Positions 19,326 through 27,725 of a stretch of DNA of 64,000 bases are shown here, in pieces. Each line of letters starts with the position of its first letter. Position 1 is the first letter of the stretch. The translations under genes and the position numbers were made by a program. Under the pieces are notes generated by a model, which saw only the letters and a program-made list of their open reading frames with translations, was not told the DNA's origin and searched no databases. This stretch comes from Anabaena sphaerica FACHB-251 (GTDB lineage: Bacteria; Cyanobacteriota; Cyanobacteriia; Cyanobacteriales; Nostocaceae). The stretch is taken from assembly GCF_014696825.1 (NCBI RefSeq), contig NZ_JACJQU010000002.1, positions 124,001 through 188,000 on the forward strand, read 5' to 3'.

Positions 19326-19793
19326 TTATTCTTCCTCCTCTTCCTCTTCGTCTTCATATTCCTCGAAAACTTCGTCTATCAGTTCTTCTGCTCGCTCATC
19401 GGAAATCTTTAATGCTTCCTGAAGCTCAAAGAGATAATCTTCTTCTGATTCGGGTATCTCTTCTTCCATCCCCACTATCAAGATAGCTGTGATGTAAGCA
19501 GCTTCACGATAGCTCTTTTTTGTTAAGGATGCGATCGCACCAGGAATTAAATTCTCTAATTTTTGTTCCCCTATCAAGGCGTTGACTTTCGCTGTTAACT
19601 GCTCAAAGTCTTCCTCAGAGTAATTTTCAAACAGTTCAATACCTTCCAGCATTTCCGGTAAGGGGTATTCTTCGGTGGAAATAATACCTTCCTCTTCAGT
19701 AGAGGCTGAAAAAAGTCCGATGATGGCGATCGCTACTTCTGGTTCTAGCTTCACTTTACTGCTGCTGCTTTTGAGCAACTCACATTTAGACAT
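19326..19793 (-). CDS. Acidic TerB-like protein
   Basis: A 155-aa, very acidic protein. A basic and serine-rich start (MSKCELLKSSSSKVKLEPEV) leads into a helical region resembling the TerB/tellurite-resistance alpha fold (ALTKKSYREAAYITAI-like helices, about 95-145). The tail is a run of Glu and Asp (YEDEEEEEEE). TerB-like domains in cyanobacteria bind metal or act as membrane-linked helpers, but no precise function is established. It has no close operon partner. The family call is tentative. Confidence 0.55.
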   Translation of the reverse strand: MSKCELLKSSSSKVKLEPEVAIAIIGLFSASTEEEGIISTEEYPLPEMLEGIELFENYSEEDFEQLTAKVNALIGEQKLENLIPGAIASLTKKSYREAAYITAILIVGMEEEIPESEEDYLFELQEALKISDERAEELIDEVFEEYEDEEEEEEE

Positions 19794-20162
19794 AAATATC
19801 CTTAGGATTTAGCTAACTTCTAAGATTCCCAAATGATTGCATAAAATCACAGAGACTGTTACTTTTTTTCATACATTAGCCCCACAGAGGTAAAAGACAA
19901 TGGTTTCAGGGTATGGGAGTGTATGTGTCATCGGTTAAAAAAATCTTATCAGAGTGCAGAAGCTTTACACCCGACCTAAAAGAAGATATCCGAACTGGCA
20001 ATAGAATTTTTATCTGATGCTGATGGTGGAGAATATTCTATGAAGCACGTCATCCATAAGCCAATAACAGACACTTCGCTGTCGTTGCCGAAGCTGTAAC
20101 GATTTATATTATTTTGATCTCGTAAAATATAATTCATAGGCAGCATATTCATTTGAGGTATT

Positions 20163-20945
20163 GTGAGATTTCTTTTTCCTAGCGATTACTTCAATCCTAA
20201 AAAAGCAGATGCAGCGTACTCAGAGCAAGTTGCTTGTATGCAGAATGCTGGGTTTGCAACTTCCGTCATTTCTTTGGAGTCCTTGGGGTCTGGTTCATCA
20301 AAGATTATTCCCGTCCCCACTCCTGGTTCAAAATTAGTATATCGAGGTTGGATGCTCTCGCCCAAAGATTACGAGTTATTAGTTAATGTCGTAGAAAGTA
20401 CAGGGGCAAGTGTCTTGACTTCCCAGGCTAAATATCTAGCCACACACTATCTTCCCAATTGGTATCCCCTAATTACTGATTTAACTCCAGAGACTAAATT
20501 TTATGCCGTCAATGATGACTTAGAGAGTGAGTTGAACCGACTTGGCTGGAATAAATTTTTTATTAAAGATTATGTTAAATCTCTCAAAACCTCAGTTGGC
20601 TCGATAATTAATCAACCTTCAGAAATCAAAACAGTAGTTGCCCAAATGAAAAAGTTTCGAGGCACGATTGAAGGAGGTATTTGTGTGCGCCGTCTTGAAG
20701 ATTTTGTACCTGAAACAGAAAGGCGTTACTTTGTCTTATTTGGTAAACCTTTTGCCCCTTTACCAGATGAAGAAATTCCAGAAATTGTTTTTGAGTGTGC
20801 CAAGCGAATTAAGAGCCAGTTTTTTTCTGTGGATGTAATAGAACGTAGAGATGGCACTAAACGGATAGTAGAAATAGGTGATGGGCAGGTGTCAGATATT
20901 GTTGGATGGACAGCTGAACGTTTTTCTCAACTGTGGGTAGATTGA
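20163..20945 (+). CDS. ATP-grasp domain protein (DUF4343/R2K type)
   Basis: A 260-aa protein opening with GTG. The start MRFLFPSDYFNPKKADAAY and the C-terminal half (RRYFVLFGKPFAPL, FFSVDVIERRDG, IVEIGDGQVSD) fit the ATP-grasp DUF4343 group, whose members are predicted to ligate amino acids or peptides to a substrate. The catalytic acidic and Asn/Gly positions of ATP-grasp enzymes are placed in the VDVIE and VEIGDGQ segments. The substrate is unknown. It stands alone and faces ilvB convergently. The 369 bp upstream show no gene, only traces of degraded sequence. Confidence 0.72.
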   Translation: MRFLFPSDYFNPKKADAAYSEQVACMQNAGFATSVISLESLGSGSSKIIPVPTPGSKLVYRGWMLSPKDYELLVNVVESTGASVLTSQAKYLATHYLPNWYPLITDLTPETKFYAVNDDLESELNRLGWNKFFIKDYVKSLKTSVGSIINQPSEIKTVVAQMKKFRGTIEGGICVRRLEDFVPETERRYFVLFGKPFAPLPDEEIPEIVFECAKRIKSQFFSVDVIERRDGTKRIVEIGDGQVSDIVGWTAERFSQLWVD

Positions 20946-20955
20946 CAGAATAGAA

Positions 20956-20984
20956 ATCCCCAACTTCTTGAAGAAGTCAGGGAT
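20956..20984. terminator. Hairpin between convergent genes (CCGACTTCT family, third copy)
   Basis: ATCCCCAACTTCTT-GAAGAAGTCAGGGAT forms a strong stem in the 52-bp gap between the ATP-grasp gene (+) and ilvB (-). It may end transcription from both sides. It belongs to the same dispersed hairpin family as 4658 and 19237 and lacks a long T-run, so termination is inferred from place. Confidence 0.5.
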
Positions 20985-20997
20985 CTGGGTATGCTAC

Positions 20998-22926
20998 TTA
21001 CAACTTATTCCCGCACTCAGCGCAGAAATTATGGCTGGATGGATTTTTTGTACCACAGTGGCTGCAATGAACCGGCTCATCTGCGGTTGTAGGTGCTGGC
21101 TTAGGTAAACCAAACATCTGCGCGTTACTCTTACCAGGAGCTACCATTGGATAGCAGTTTTCATCTCTGGTAACATGAACATTGACAATCACCGGTCCAT
21201 TGTGTGCCAGCATTTCGGCAATTTTATCTGCCAACTCTTCGCGCTTGCTAATCACCATCCCCTTGATGCCATAAGCCTGTGCTAAAAGCTCTATATCTGG
21301 CATCCCGACTTCCATATTGGAGCAGGAATAACGTTGACCATAGAAGGCTTCTTGCCACTGGCGCACCATTCCCTGCCAGCCGTTATTTAAAATCACAGTC
21401 TTGACGTTTATGCCATATTGTGCTAGTGTTCCCAATTCCTGCAAGCACATTTGGAAACTGGCATCACCGCTGATACAGATTACTTCTTCATCCGGGAAGG
21501 CAACTTTAACACCCATAGCCGCAGGCACACCAAAACCCATTGTGCCTAAACCTGCGCTAGAAATCCAGCGTCTTGGTCCATTCTTCAAAAATTGGGCTGC
21601 CCACATTTGATGCTGCCCCACATCTGTAGTATAAAATGCGTTGGGTGCTTGACTACCAACTTCCACAATTACCTCTTGGGGAGAAATGCTATCAGCATGA
21701 TGAGGCACAACCAAAGGATAATCTTTTTTCCAACGGTTAATGAGATTTAACCATTCTTGATTTTGATCAGGTATACTTTTTCCCTTTGCGTCTTGACATC
21801 GACGGAGTAAATCAGTTAAAACGCTCTTGACATCGCCGACGATAGGCACTTCAGGAACACGGTTTTTACCAACTTCAGCCGGATCAATGTCAATATGAAT
21901 GACTTTAGCGTGGGAAGCGAATTCATCTAATTTACCTGTGACGCGATCGTCAAATCTCGCACCGACGCAAATTAGCAAATCACAATCTGTCACCGCAAAG
22001 TTAGCGTAAGCGGTTCCGTGCATTCCCAACATTCCCAGAGATAGGGGATGATGTTCATCAAATGCACCGATCCCCATCAAAGTGGTAGTGACAGGGATAT
22101 TAAATAATTCTGCCAGATGTTTAACTTCTGCATGGGCATTGGCAGCGATCGCACCCCCACCCACATACAATAATGGACGGCGACTTTCGCGAATTAGCTG
22201 TATAGCTGCGTTAATTTGTCTGGGATTGCCCTTAACTGTGGGACGATATCCAGGTAATTTAACAGAACCTGGTGCTACAGGCACATAATCAAATTCTTCT
22301 AAAGCCACGTCTTTAGGGACATCTATCAAAACTGGTCCCGGTCTTCCCGTGCTGGCAATGTGGAACGCTTCAGCCACAATTCTGGCCATGTCTTTCGGGT
22401 CACGGACTACATAAGAATGCTTGACAATGGGTAGAGTGATGCCGTATATGTCTGTTTCTTGGAAGGCATCTGTACCAATTGCTGCTCTTGGTACTTGTCC
22501 TGTCACCACAATCATGGGAATTGAATCCATGTAGGCAGTGGCAATACCTGTCACCAAGTTAGTTGCGCCTGGTCCTGAAGTACCAAAGCATACTCCCACC
22601 TTACCAGTGGCACGGGCGTAACCATCAGCTGCATGGGACGCGCCTTGTTCGTGTCTGACTAGGATGTGCTTAATCCTGCCAGTTTCTTCTACTTTATACA
22701 GGTCATCATAAATCGGGAGAATTGCCCCACCGGGATAACCAAAAATATACTCAACGCCATGACGGAGGAGACTATCTAACAAGGCAAAACCGCCTGTTTC
22801 CCGCTTGGGAGTAACAGCAGACGAGTTGGAGTTCCGAGAGGGCTTGTGGTTTTCAGATTGTGGGAGACTGATTTGAGAAGGCGATTCTCCTGCGGAGATA
22901 CTTTGTGAACGCACGGTTAACCTCAA
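20998..22926 (-). CDS. ilvB: Acetolactate synthase large subunit with C-terminal zinc ribbon
   Basis: A 642-aa ThDP-dependent enzyme that condenses two pyruvates (or pyruvate and 2-oxobutyrate) in the first step of valine, leucine and isoleucine synthesis. Landmarks include [13 protein letters not shown] and the catalytic [18 protein letters not shown] near residues 85-105, and the ThDP/Mg motif [15 protein letters not shown] in the C-terminal third. An unconserved Ser-rich stretch fills the first 45 residues. After the normal end a 26-residue extension carries two CxxC pairs (CSHCGTKNP and FCAECGNKL), a zinc ribbon not found in most AHAS enzymes. The regulatory small subunit ilvN is not in the window. 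Confidence 0.96.
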   Translation of the reverse strand: MRLTVRSQSISAGESPSQISLPQSENHKPSRNSNSSAVTPKRETGGFALLDSLLRHGVEYIFGYPGGAILPIYDDLYKVEETGRIKHILVRHEQGASHAADGYARATGKVGVCFGTSGPGATNLVTGIATAYMDSIPMIVVTGQVPRAAIGTDAFQETDIYGITLPIVKHSYVVRDPKDMARIVAEAFHIASTGRPGPVLIDVPKDVALEEFDYVPVAPGSVKLPGYRPTVKGNPRQINAAIQLIRESRRPLLYVGGGAIAANAHAEVKHLAELFNIPVTTTLMGIGAFDEHHPLSLGMLGMHGTAYANFAVTDCDLLICVGARFDDRVTGKLDEFASHAKVIHIDIDPAEVGKNRVPEVPIVGDVKSVLTDLLRRCQDAKGKSIPDQNQEWLNLINRWKKDYPLVVPHHADSISPQEVIVEVGSQAPNAFYTTDVGQHQMWAAQFLKNGPRRWISSAGLGTMGFGVPAAMGVKVAFPDEEVICISGDASFQMCLQELGTLAQYGINVKTVILNNGWQGMVRQWQEAFYGQRYSCSNMEVGMPDIELLAQAYGIKGMVISKREELADKIAEMLAHNGPVIVNVHVTRDENCYPMVAPGKSNAQMFGLPKPAPTTADEPVHCSHCGTKNPSSHNFCAECGNKL

Positions 22927-23048
22927 AATATAGCTAAAATTAACGCTTAGATTCTGTATTTAGAATTTCATTTTAATTTAAAAATTCTAGCAAATGCTGA
23001 GATAATCTCTATCGATCAGTATAGAGATGGATTATGATTCTACAAGTT

Positions 23049-24296
23049 TTACATCACATCTTGCAAGACTCTCCGGGTATTGTGCCAAGTCCAGAAACCG
23101 ATAACTGCCACAGTGAGACTCATTCCGCACAGAACTATTGATAAACCAAAAGCGTTAACTAGCTTGGTTGTAATCAGCAGGGGAGCCGATAGGGCAATAT
23201 TAATGGCATGATTTTGAAAGCCAAATACCTTACCGTGCATTGCTGGGGGCGTGTGCTGTTGAATTAAAGTTTGCATTGGCACGTTGATTAGGGATGCTCC
23301 TAATCCCAAGAAAACGCACACTGCGAGAGCTAAAAAGAGATTATGAATAACAATAAACATTCCTAGTGCCAATGCCATAAATATAAAACCAATCAAAGGC
23401 AGGGGCTTACGATGTAATTTATGGCCAACGTGTCCGAGAATTCCAGCACCTAAAACCATTCCCACCCCAGCAGCTGCGACAAAAAAGCTAAAATCAGTTT
23501 GCTCTAAGTTCAGCTTTGCAGCTAATCTGATGGCTAATTCCAGTAGTGCGGCAAACACGCAGTACAACGCGACAATTTGCAACATCGCATTCCAGATGAG
23601 GCGATTTTGTTTCAGATACTGCCAGCCTTGTAAAAATTCAGTTAGGGGATTAACTACAGAGGTTTGCCTATTTTCTTTAAACTGAATCGGCAGCATGATT
23701 ATGGCCGATAAAAGGTAGAAACCTCCTACTAATAGTTCTTTGCCAAATTCAAAGTTTAGATATTCAGCCCAGTGCAGAATTGGCGTTCCCACAGCATAAC
23801 CAACAATTAATGCTCCCATCATCGTGCTGCTAAATAAGGCATTAGCCGCCATTAAATTCTCTCGTTTTACCATCAGGGGAATAGTGGCTTGTTCCGCTGG
23901 GGCAAAAAACTGCGTCACTGTGGAAATACCGAAATTAAGTGTTAATAATATCCATAGCTGCCTTGGCAAGAAAGGTATACTCAGTGTCAATAGCCCCCGC
24001 ACAAAGTCAGAACCAACCATAATTAACTTTTTTGGCATCCTGTCAACAATTACACCACCCGCAGATCCAAAAAAAATAGCTGGCAGGGTAAATGCCATAT
24101 ATAGATAAAAGCGCCCAGTGCCTTCTGACAAATTGGCAGGTAGGTATTTTTTCTCTAACAAATCAATCATTAGGATCAGTAATACTTTATCTGCCAGTTG
24201 GGAAACCAGTTGCCCGATCCACAGGAGCATAAAATTACGGTTTTTTAGCAGTGCGCCAAAGCCGCTATTAACAGCAGTCGGTTCAGTGGGAAACAT
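23049..24296 (-). CDS. MFS transporter
   Basis: A 415-aa integral membrane protein with about 10-12 hydrophobic helices and the layout of the MFS_3 group of exporters. The N-terminus FGALLKNRNFMLLWIGQLVS is typical, with the conserved loop GGVIVDRMPKKLIM between helices 2 and 3 (the GxxxDRxxRR-like motif). The substrate cannot be told from sequence. It lies 120 bp upstream of ilvB on the same strand but no shared role is evident. A G-rich tandem repeat (GGCAGGGGGCAGG type) occurs just upstream at 24320-24365. Confidence 0.82.
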   Translation of the reverse strand: MFPTEPTAVNSGFGALLKNRNFMLLWIGQLVSQLADKVLLILMIDLLEKKYLPANLSEGTGRFYLYMAFTLPAIFFGSAGGVIVDRMPKKLIMVGSDFVRGLLTLSIPFLPRQLWILLTLNFGISTVTQFFAPAEQATIPLMVKRENLMAANALFSSTMMGALIVGYAVGTPILHWAEYLNFEFGKELLVGGFYLLSAIIMLPIQFKENRQTSVVNPLTEFLQGWQYLKQNRLIWNAMLQIVALYCVFAALLELAIRLAAKLNLEQTDFSFFVAAAGVGMVLGAGILGHVGHKLHRKPLPLIGFIFMALALGMFIVIHNLFLALAVCVFLGLGASLINVPMQTLIQQHTPPAMHGKVFGFQNHAINIALSAPLLITTKLVNAFGLSIVLCGMSLTVAVIGFWTWHNTRRVLQDVM

Positions 24297-24435
24297 TTAG
24301 ATACTAGGGAATAGGTGATAGGTGACAGGAGGCAGGGGCAGGGGGCAGGGCGCAGGGGGCAGGGGAGAGGTATTTTCCCCCTTGCTCCCTGCGAGAAAGC
24401 TCCTTGTTTTCTTCCCCCATCTCCCCAGTCCTCTT

Positions 24436-25002
24436 TTATTCATAGCGTTTTAACAATAGATGAAGGAATTCAGCAGCATTCAGGGAATTTGGAGGCTGGG
24501 GAAACCCAATTGATGGATCTGCCCAATGACCTTGTACTTGTTGGGGCGATCGCCACATTGATAAATGATCAACTGGTGGGTCGGCGTAAAAATTATCTTC
24601 CCCACTACCTAAAATAACAGAACTCCAATGGGTAAAATAATCATGACTCAGGCGATGTATGGGAAAATTACCCCATAGTGGGACTCCCCAACCATCTATA
24701 GCAATAAACGCTTTGACATTACCGCCCTGGAGTTGCCATTTCGTCGCCGCACCTATAGCCCCAACTACACCAGCACTAAAGCCAATGAATATAACAGGCG
24801 ATTCTAGCTTATTACTCAAGCGATCGCGCAAAAACAGCAAAATATGAAGTGCTGATAAAGTTAAAATCCCTTCTCCCGAAAAAACCAGTATATCAGGCTG
24901 ATTTTCATTGTTTGATCTATCTGTTGCTGAATCTAACCACCCTGTGATAAAGCTTTTCGTTAATTCTGGTTCATGAATACCGGCGCAAATAATTATTTTC
25001 AT
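24436..25002 (-). CDS. Alpha/beta-hydrolase-like protein of unknown function
   Basis: A 188-aa protein with a nucleophile-elbow-like GFSAG motif at about residues 74-78 inside FIGFSAGVVGAIGAA, preceded by a beta strand (SPVIFIGF). The conserved features WGVPLWGNFPIHRLSHDYFT and HWADPSIGFPQPPNS suggest a cyanobacterial family. The fold may be alpha/beta-hydrolase, with Ser76 as candidate nucleophile, His and Asp partners not being assigned. No signal peptide. It is 139 bp upstream of the MFS gene in the same direction. Function unknown. Confidence 0.55.
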   Translation of the reverse strand: MKIIICAGIHEPELTKSFITGWLDSATDRSNNENQPDILVFSGEGILTLSALHILLFLRDRLSNKLESPVIFIGFSAGVVGAIGAATKWQLQGGNVKAFIAIDGWGVPLWGNFPIHRLSHDYFTHWSSVILGSGEDNFYADPPVDHLSMWRSPQQVQGHWADPSIGFPQPPNSLNAAEFLHLLLKRYE

Positions 25003-25235
25003 TAGCTTTTTAAGCCGCCTGCTAATTGTGATCTACATCAGGCATGGGTAACAAAATACTCTAACTGCTATGTAAGGTAATAGCAACACTATGTTTCACT
25101 ATGTCTTTAGTTGTATATTTTTATGTTCATATCTATCCTATCCCCCTGGATGGGATAATAATTAATGAGTATGGGGAATAATACAGTTATTCCCTTTGAG
25201 GATCTCTCCATTTTGCTTATATCGAGGAAATTATT

Positions 25236-26351
25236 GTGGTTGCAACTCCAGAAAAACTGCAACATACTCACGAGCATCTACCAGGCCATGACCGCGTAGC
25301 TGTATTGCTCATGGGCTATGGCGAAGTCGAAAGCTACGAAGATTTCGCTAATTATAATGAACAGGCTTTAAATCTACTCACTGCCAAATTCGCACCAGTC
25401 CCCACTTGGATTTATCCCCCCCTTGCAAAGCTGTTGGCGTTATTTGACCGCCATGAATGGGGACACACACACCATGATTTCATCTCTCCACATAATGCCA
25501 TTTTTGAACGGCAACGGGCTGGAATTGAACACGAATTACAACATAAATGGGGTGGTGGTGTTCAAGTTTTCAAGGCTTTTAACTTTTGCGCTCCTTTTCT
25601 GCCTAACCAGGTTTTAGCAGAAATTAAAAAGCAGGGCTTTAGCAAAATTCTCATTTACCCGCTTTTGGTTGTAGATTCCATTTTTACCAGTGGCATTGCC
25701 ATTGAGCAAGTTAATAATGCTCTGGTCGAATTAGCTGATGGTGATGAACACTGGGTGAAAGCACAGCGATATATTCCCTCTTTCTACAATGAGCCAGAAT
25801 ATATTAATTTAATGGCGCAGTTGGTAGAAGAGAAAATTAACACTGATTTATCAGCAGCTTATTTACCTTCACAAATTGGCATTGTGTTGATGAATCACGG
25901 TTGTCCTCACAAAGCCAAAGGCTTTACATCAGGAATTGATGAAAGTCAAGCACTTTATGAATTAGTCAGAGAAAAATTAATTAATCGTTATCCTTTAATT
26001 TCTGTGGGTTGGCTTAATCACGACACACCGCTAATTGAATGGACACAGCCAAATGCTACCCAAGCTGCAAAAAACCTAATTCAATTGGGTGCAAAGGTGA
26101 TTATCTTCATGCCTATTGGCTTTGCTACAGAAAACCACGAAACGCTGTTAGATGTTCATCACATCATTCATGACTTAGAAAAACAGCATTCTGGTGTGGA
26201 TTATTTACAAATGGCTTGTGTAAATGACGATCCCCAATTTTTGGATATGGCTGCTAAATGGGCAAATGCTCATATTGCAGAGTTGATGCAAGAGGAAGGT
26301 CAGGAAGTTAATCGTGAGTTAGCTTTACATCATCATCACCATCATCATTAA
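25236..26351 (+). CDS. Ferrochelatase-family protein with natural poly-His tail
   Basis: A 371-aa protein starting at GTG (VVATPEKL...). It has the chelatase layout: VAVLLMGYGEVESYEDFANY at 22-41, a central KAFNFCAPFLPNQVLAEI, and in the second half GIVLMNHGCPHKAKGFTSG and FMPIGFATENHETLLDVHH, where the His and Glu correspond to the metal-insertion site of ferrochelatases and CbiX-type chelatases. It is probably the second ferrochelatase-like protein of cyanobacteria rather than the HemH that ends in a chlorophyll-binding helix. The last seven residues are all histidine, a likely metal-binding tail. The substrate is not proven. Confidence 0.7.
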   Translation: MVATPEKLQHTHEHLPGHDRVAVLLMGYGEVESYEDFANYNEQALNLLTAKFAPVPTWIYPPLAKLLALFDRHEWGHTHHDFISPHNAIFERQRAGIEHELQHKWGGGVQVFKAFNFCAPFLPNQVLAEIKKQGFSKILIYPLLVVDSIFTSGIAIEQVNNALVELADGDEHWVKAQRYIPSFYNEPEYINLMAQLVEEKINTDLSAAYLPSQIGIVLMNHGCPHKAKGFTSGIDESQALYELVREKLINRYPLISVGWLNHDTPLIEWTQPNATQAAKNLIQLGAKVIIFMPIGFATENHETLLDVHHIIHDLEKQHSGVDYLQMACVNDDPQFLDMAAKWANAHIAELMQEEGQEVNRELALHHHHHHH

Positions 26352-26479
26352 TTAGGTGACAGGTGACAGGGAAGAGGGGAACAGAAGAAGAATAGCTTCT
26401 TACCTCTTGCCTCTTACCTTAAGTTTCAATGTTAATCTGGAACTAACTACAAGACAGGTAACAGTTTCAGGAGGGAAGG

Positions 26480-27082
26480 ATGACACAAGCTAACTTATCT
26501 TCAGCTATGGCTGTGAATATCCCTACTACAATAACTTTGAAAATCTCTCATGAGCAGTTTGTTGATTTGGCGATCGCAAATCGAGATTTACAATTAGAAC
26601 GAACTGCTACGGGAGAATTAATTATTATGCCACCTACCGGAAGTTATACCGGAAAAAGAAATTTTGATATTGCTGGACAACTGTGGTTGTGGAATCGTCA
26701 GACTAAATTAGGAGAAGCTTTCGACTCTTCAACAGGCTTTCATCTTCCTAATGGTGCTGACCGTTCTCCTGATGCAGCTTGGGTAAAACAAGAAAAATGG
26801 GATGCTCTCAGTTTAGAAGAACAGGAAAGTTTTGCACCTATTTGTCCTGATTTTGTGCTGGAATTACGTTCTAAAACTGATTCTCTGGAAAAGTTGCAAG
26901 CGAAGATGAGAGAATATATAGAAAATGGTGCTAGTTTAGGTTGGTTGATTGACCGGAAAAATCAACGAGTAGAAATTTATCGTCCTGGTAAAGATGTGGA
27001 AGTTTTAGATCATCCTGTAAGTTTGTCTGGGGAAGATGTTTTACCTGGGTTTGTTTTGGATTTAATTGAAGTTTGGAGTTGA
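26480..27082 (+). CDS. Uma2 family (DUF820) putative restriction endonuclease
   Basis: A 200-aa protein of the Uma2/DUF820 family, very numerous in cyanobacteria. The fold is PD-(D/E)XK nuclease-like: RSPDAAWVKQEKWDALS at about 96-112 and CPDFVLELRSKTDSLEKLQ at about 128-146 provide the catalytic D...E-x-R/K pattern, and GASLGWLIDRKNQRVEIYRP follows. Activity and targets are not established. A GGAGGG ribosome site lies 5 bp before the ATG at 26480. The DUF2281/VapC pair follows after 17 bp and may be in the same transcript. Confidence 0.85.
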   Translation: MTQANLSSAMAVNIPTTITLKISHEQFVDLAIANRDLQLERTATGELIIMPPTGSYTGKRNFDIAGQLWLWNRQTKLGEAFDSSTGFHLPNGADRSPDAAWVKQEKWDALSLEEQESFAPICPDFVLELRSKTDSLEKLQAKMREYIENGASLGWLIDRKNQRVEIYRPGKDVEVLDHPVSLSGEDVLPGFVLDLIEVWS

Positions 27083-27099
27083 GAATATAAGGAGAAATC

Positions 27100-27321
27100 A
27101 TGACCCTAGATACAGATATTTTTCAAACACTTATCAAAATGCCAGAGTCTCTAAAAAAAGAGATATTGCATTATGCAGAATATCTACTTGAGAAACACGC
27201 AAAGATTGAATCTTCTCAAGAACAGCTTGAACAATTTCATCGTTATGGTAGTTGGTCTGGTCAAATCATTATGTCTGATGATTTTGATGAACCTTTAGAA
27301 GATATGAAGGAATATATGTAA
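27100..27321 (+). CDS. DUF2281 antitoxin-like protein
   Basis: A 73-aa protein typical of DUF2281, the usual small partner of PIN-domain toxins in cyanobacteria. Features are LIKMPESLKKEILHYAEYLLEK in its first half and a flexible acidic C-terminus (DDFDEPLEDMKEYM), which would wrap the toxin. Its stop is one base from the start of the following PIN gene, so the two are coupled. A GGAGAAATC ribosome site precedes the ATG. It probably neutralises the neighbouring ribonuclease and represses their shared promoter. Confidence 0.82.
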   Translation: MTLDTDIFQTLIKMPESLKKEILHYAEYLLEKHAKIESSQEQLEQFHRYGSWSGQIIMSDDFDEPLEDMKEYM

Positions 27322-27322
27322 C

Positions 27323-27706
27323 ATGAAATCACTTTTAGATACTCATGCTATTCTTTGGTACTTACTTGGTGATGCCAATTTAGGAGCTACAGCAAAAGAA
27401 GTTATTGATAGTCAAACAGGTTTGTATTTTAGTATTGCCAGCCTTTGGGAAATATCTATTAAAATCAATCTGGGTAAATTGCAACTCAATCGATCATTTC
27501 AAGAATTACAGAAGGAATTGCAATATGTTAACGCTCAAATTTTACCGATTACATTTCAAGATGTTGAAATTTATATGAGTCTGCCCCTGCATCATCGTGA
27601 TCCTTTTGACCGGATTCTGGTGGCACAAGCTATAAATCATTCTCTGGTTTTAGTTAGTCGTGATGTAGCTTTTGATGCCTATTCTATTCAGCGTTTGTGG
27701 TCATGA
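27323..27706 (+). CDS. VapC-type PIN-domain toxin
   Basis: A 127-aa PIN-domain ribonuclease. The four acidic residues of the family are visible: D6 in LLDTHAILW, E42 in ASLWEISIK, D95 in HHRDPFDRILVAQA and D116 nearby in SRDVAFDAY. These bind Mg2+ for RNA cleavage. It follows the DUF2281 antitoxin by a single base and forms a complete type II toxin-antitoxin pair with it. No defect is seen, so it should be active. It ends 20 bp before the convergent AlbA_2 gene. Confidence 0.87.
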   Translation: MKSLLDTHAILWYLLGDANLGATAKEVIDSQTGLYFSIASLWEISIKINLGKLQLNRSFQELQKELQYVNAQILPITFQDVEIYMSLPLHHRDPFDRILVAQAINHSLVLVSRDVAFDAYSIQRLWS

Positions 27707-27725
27707 AGAAAACAAAAACTACCAA

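Noticed and set aside
24315-24617. 100-codon plus-strand frame
   Set aside because: Its first part is a G-rich tandem repeat and the rest is antisense to the alpha/beta-hydrolase-like gene.
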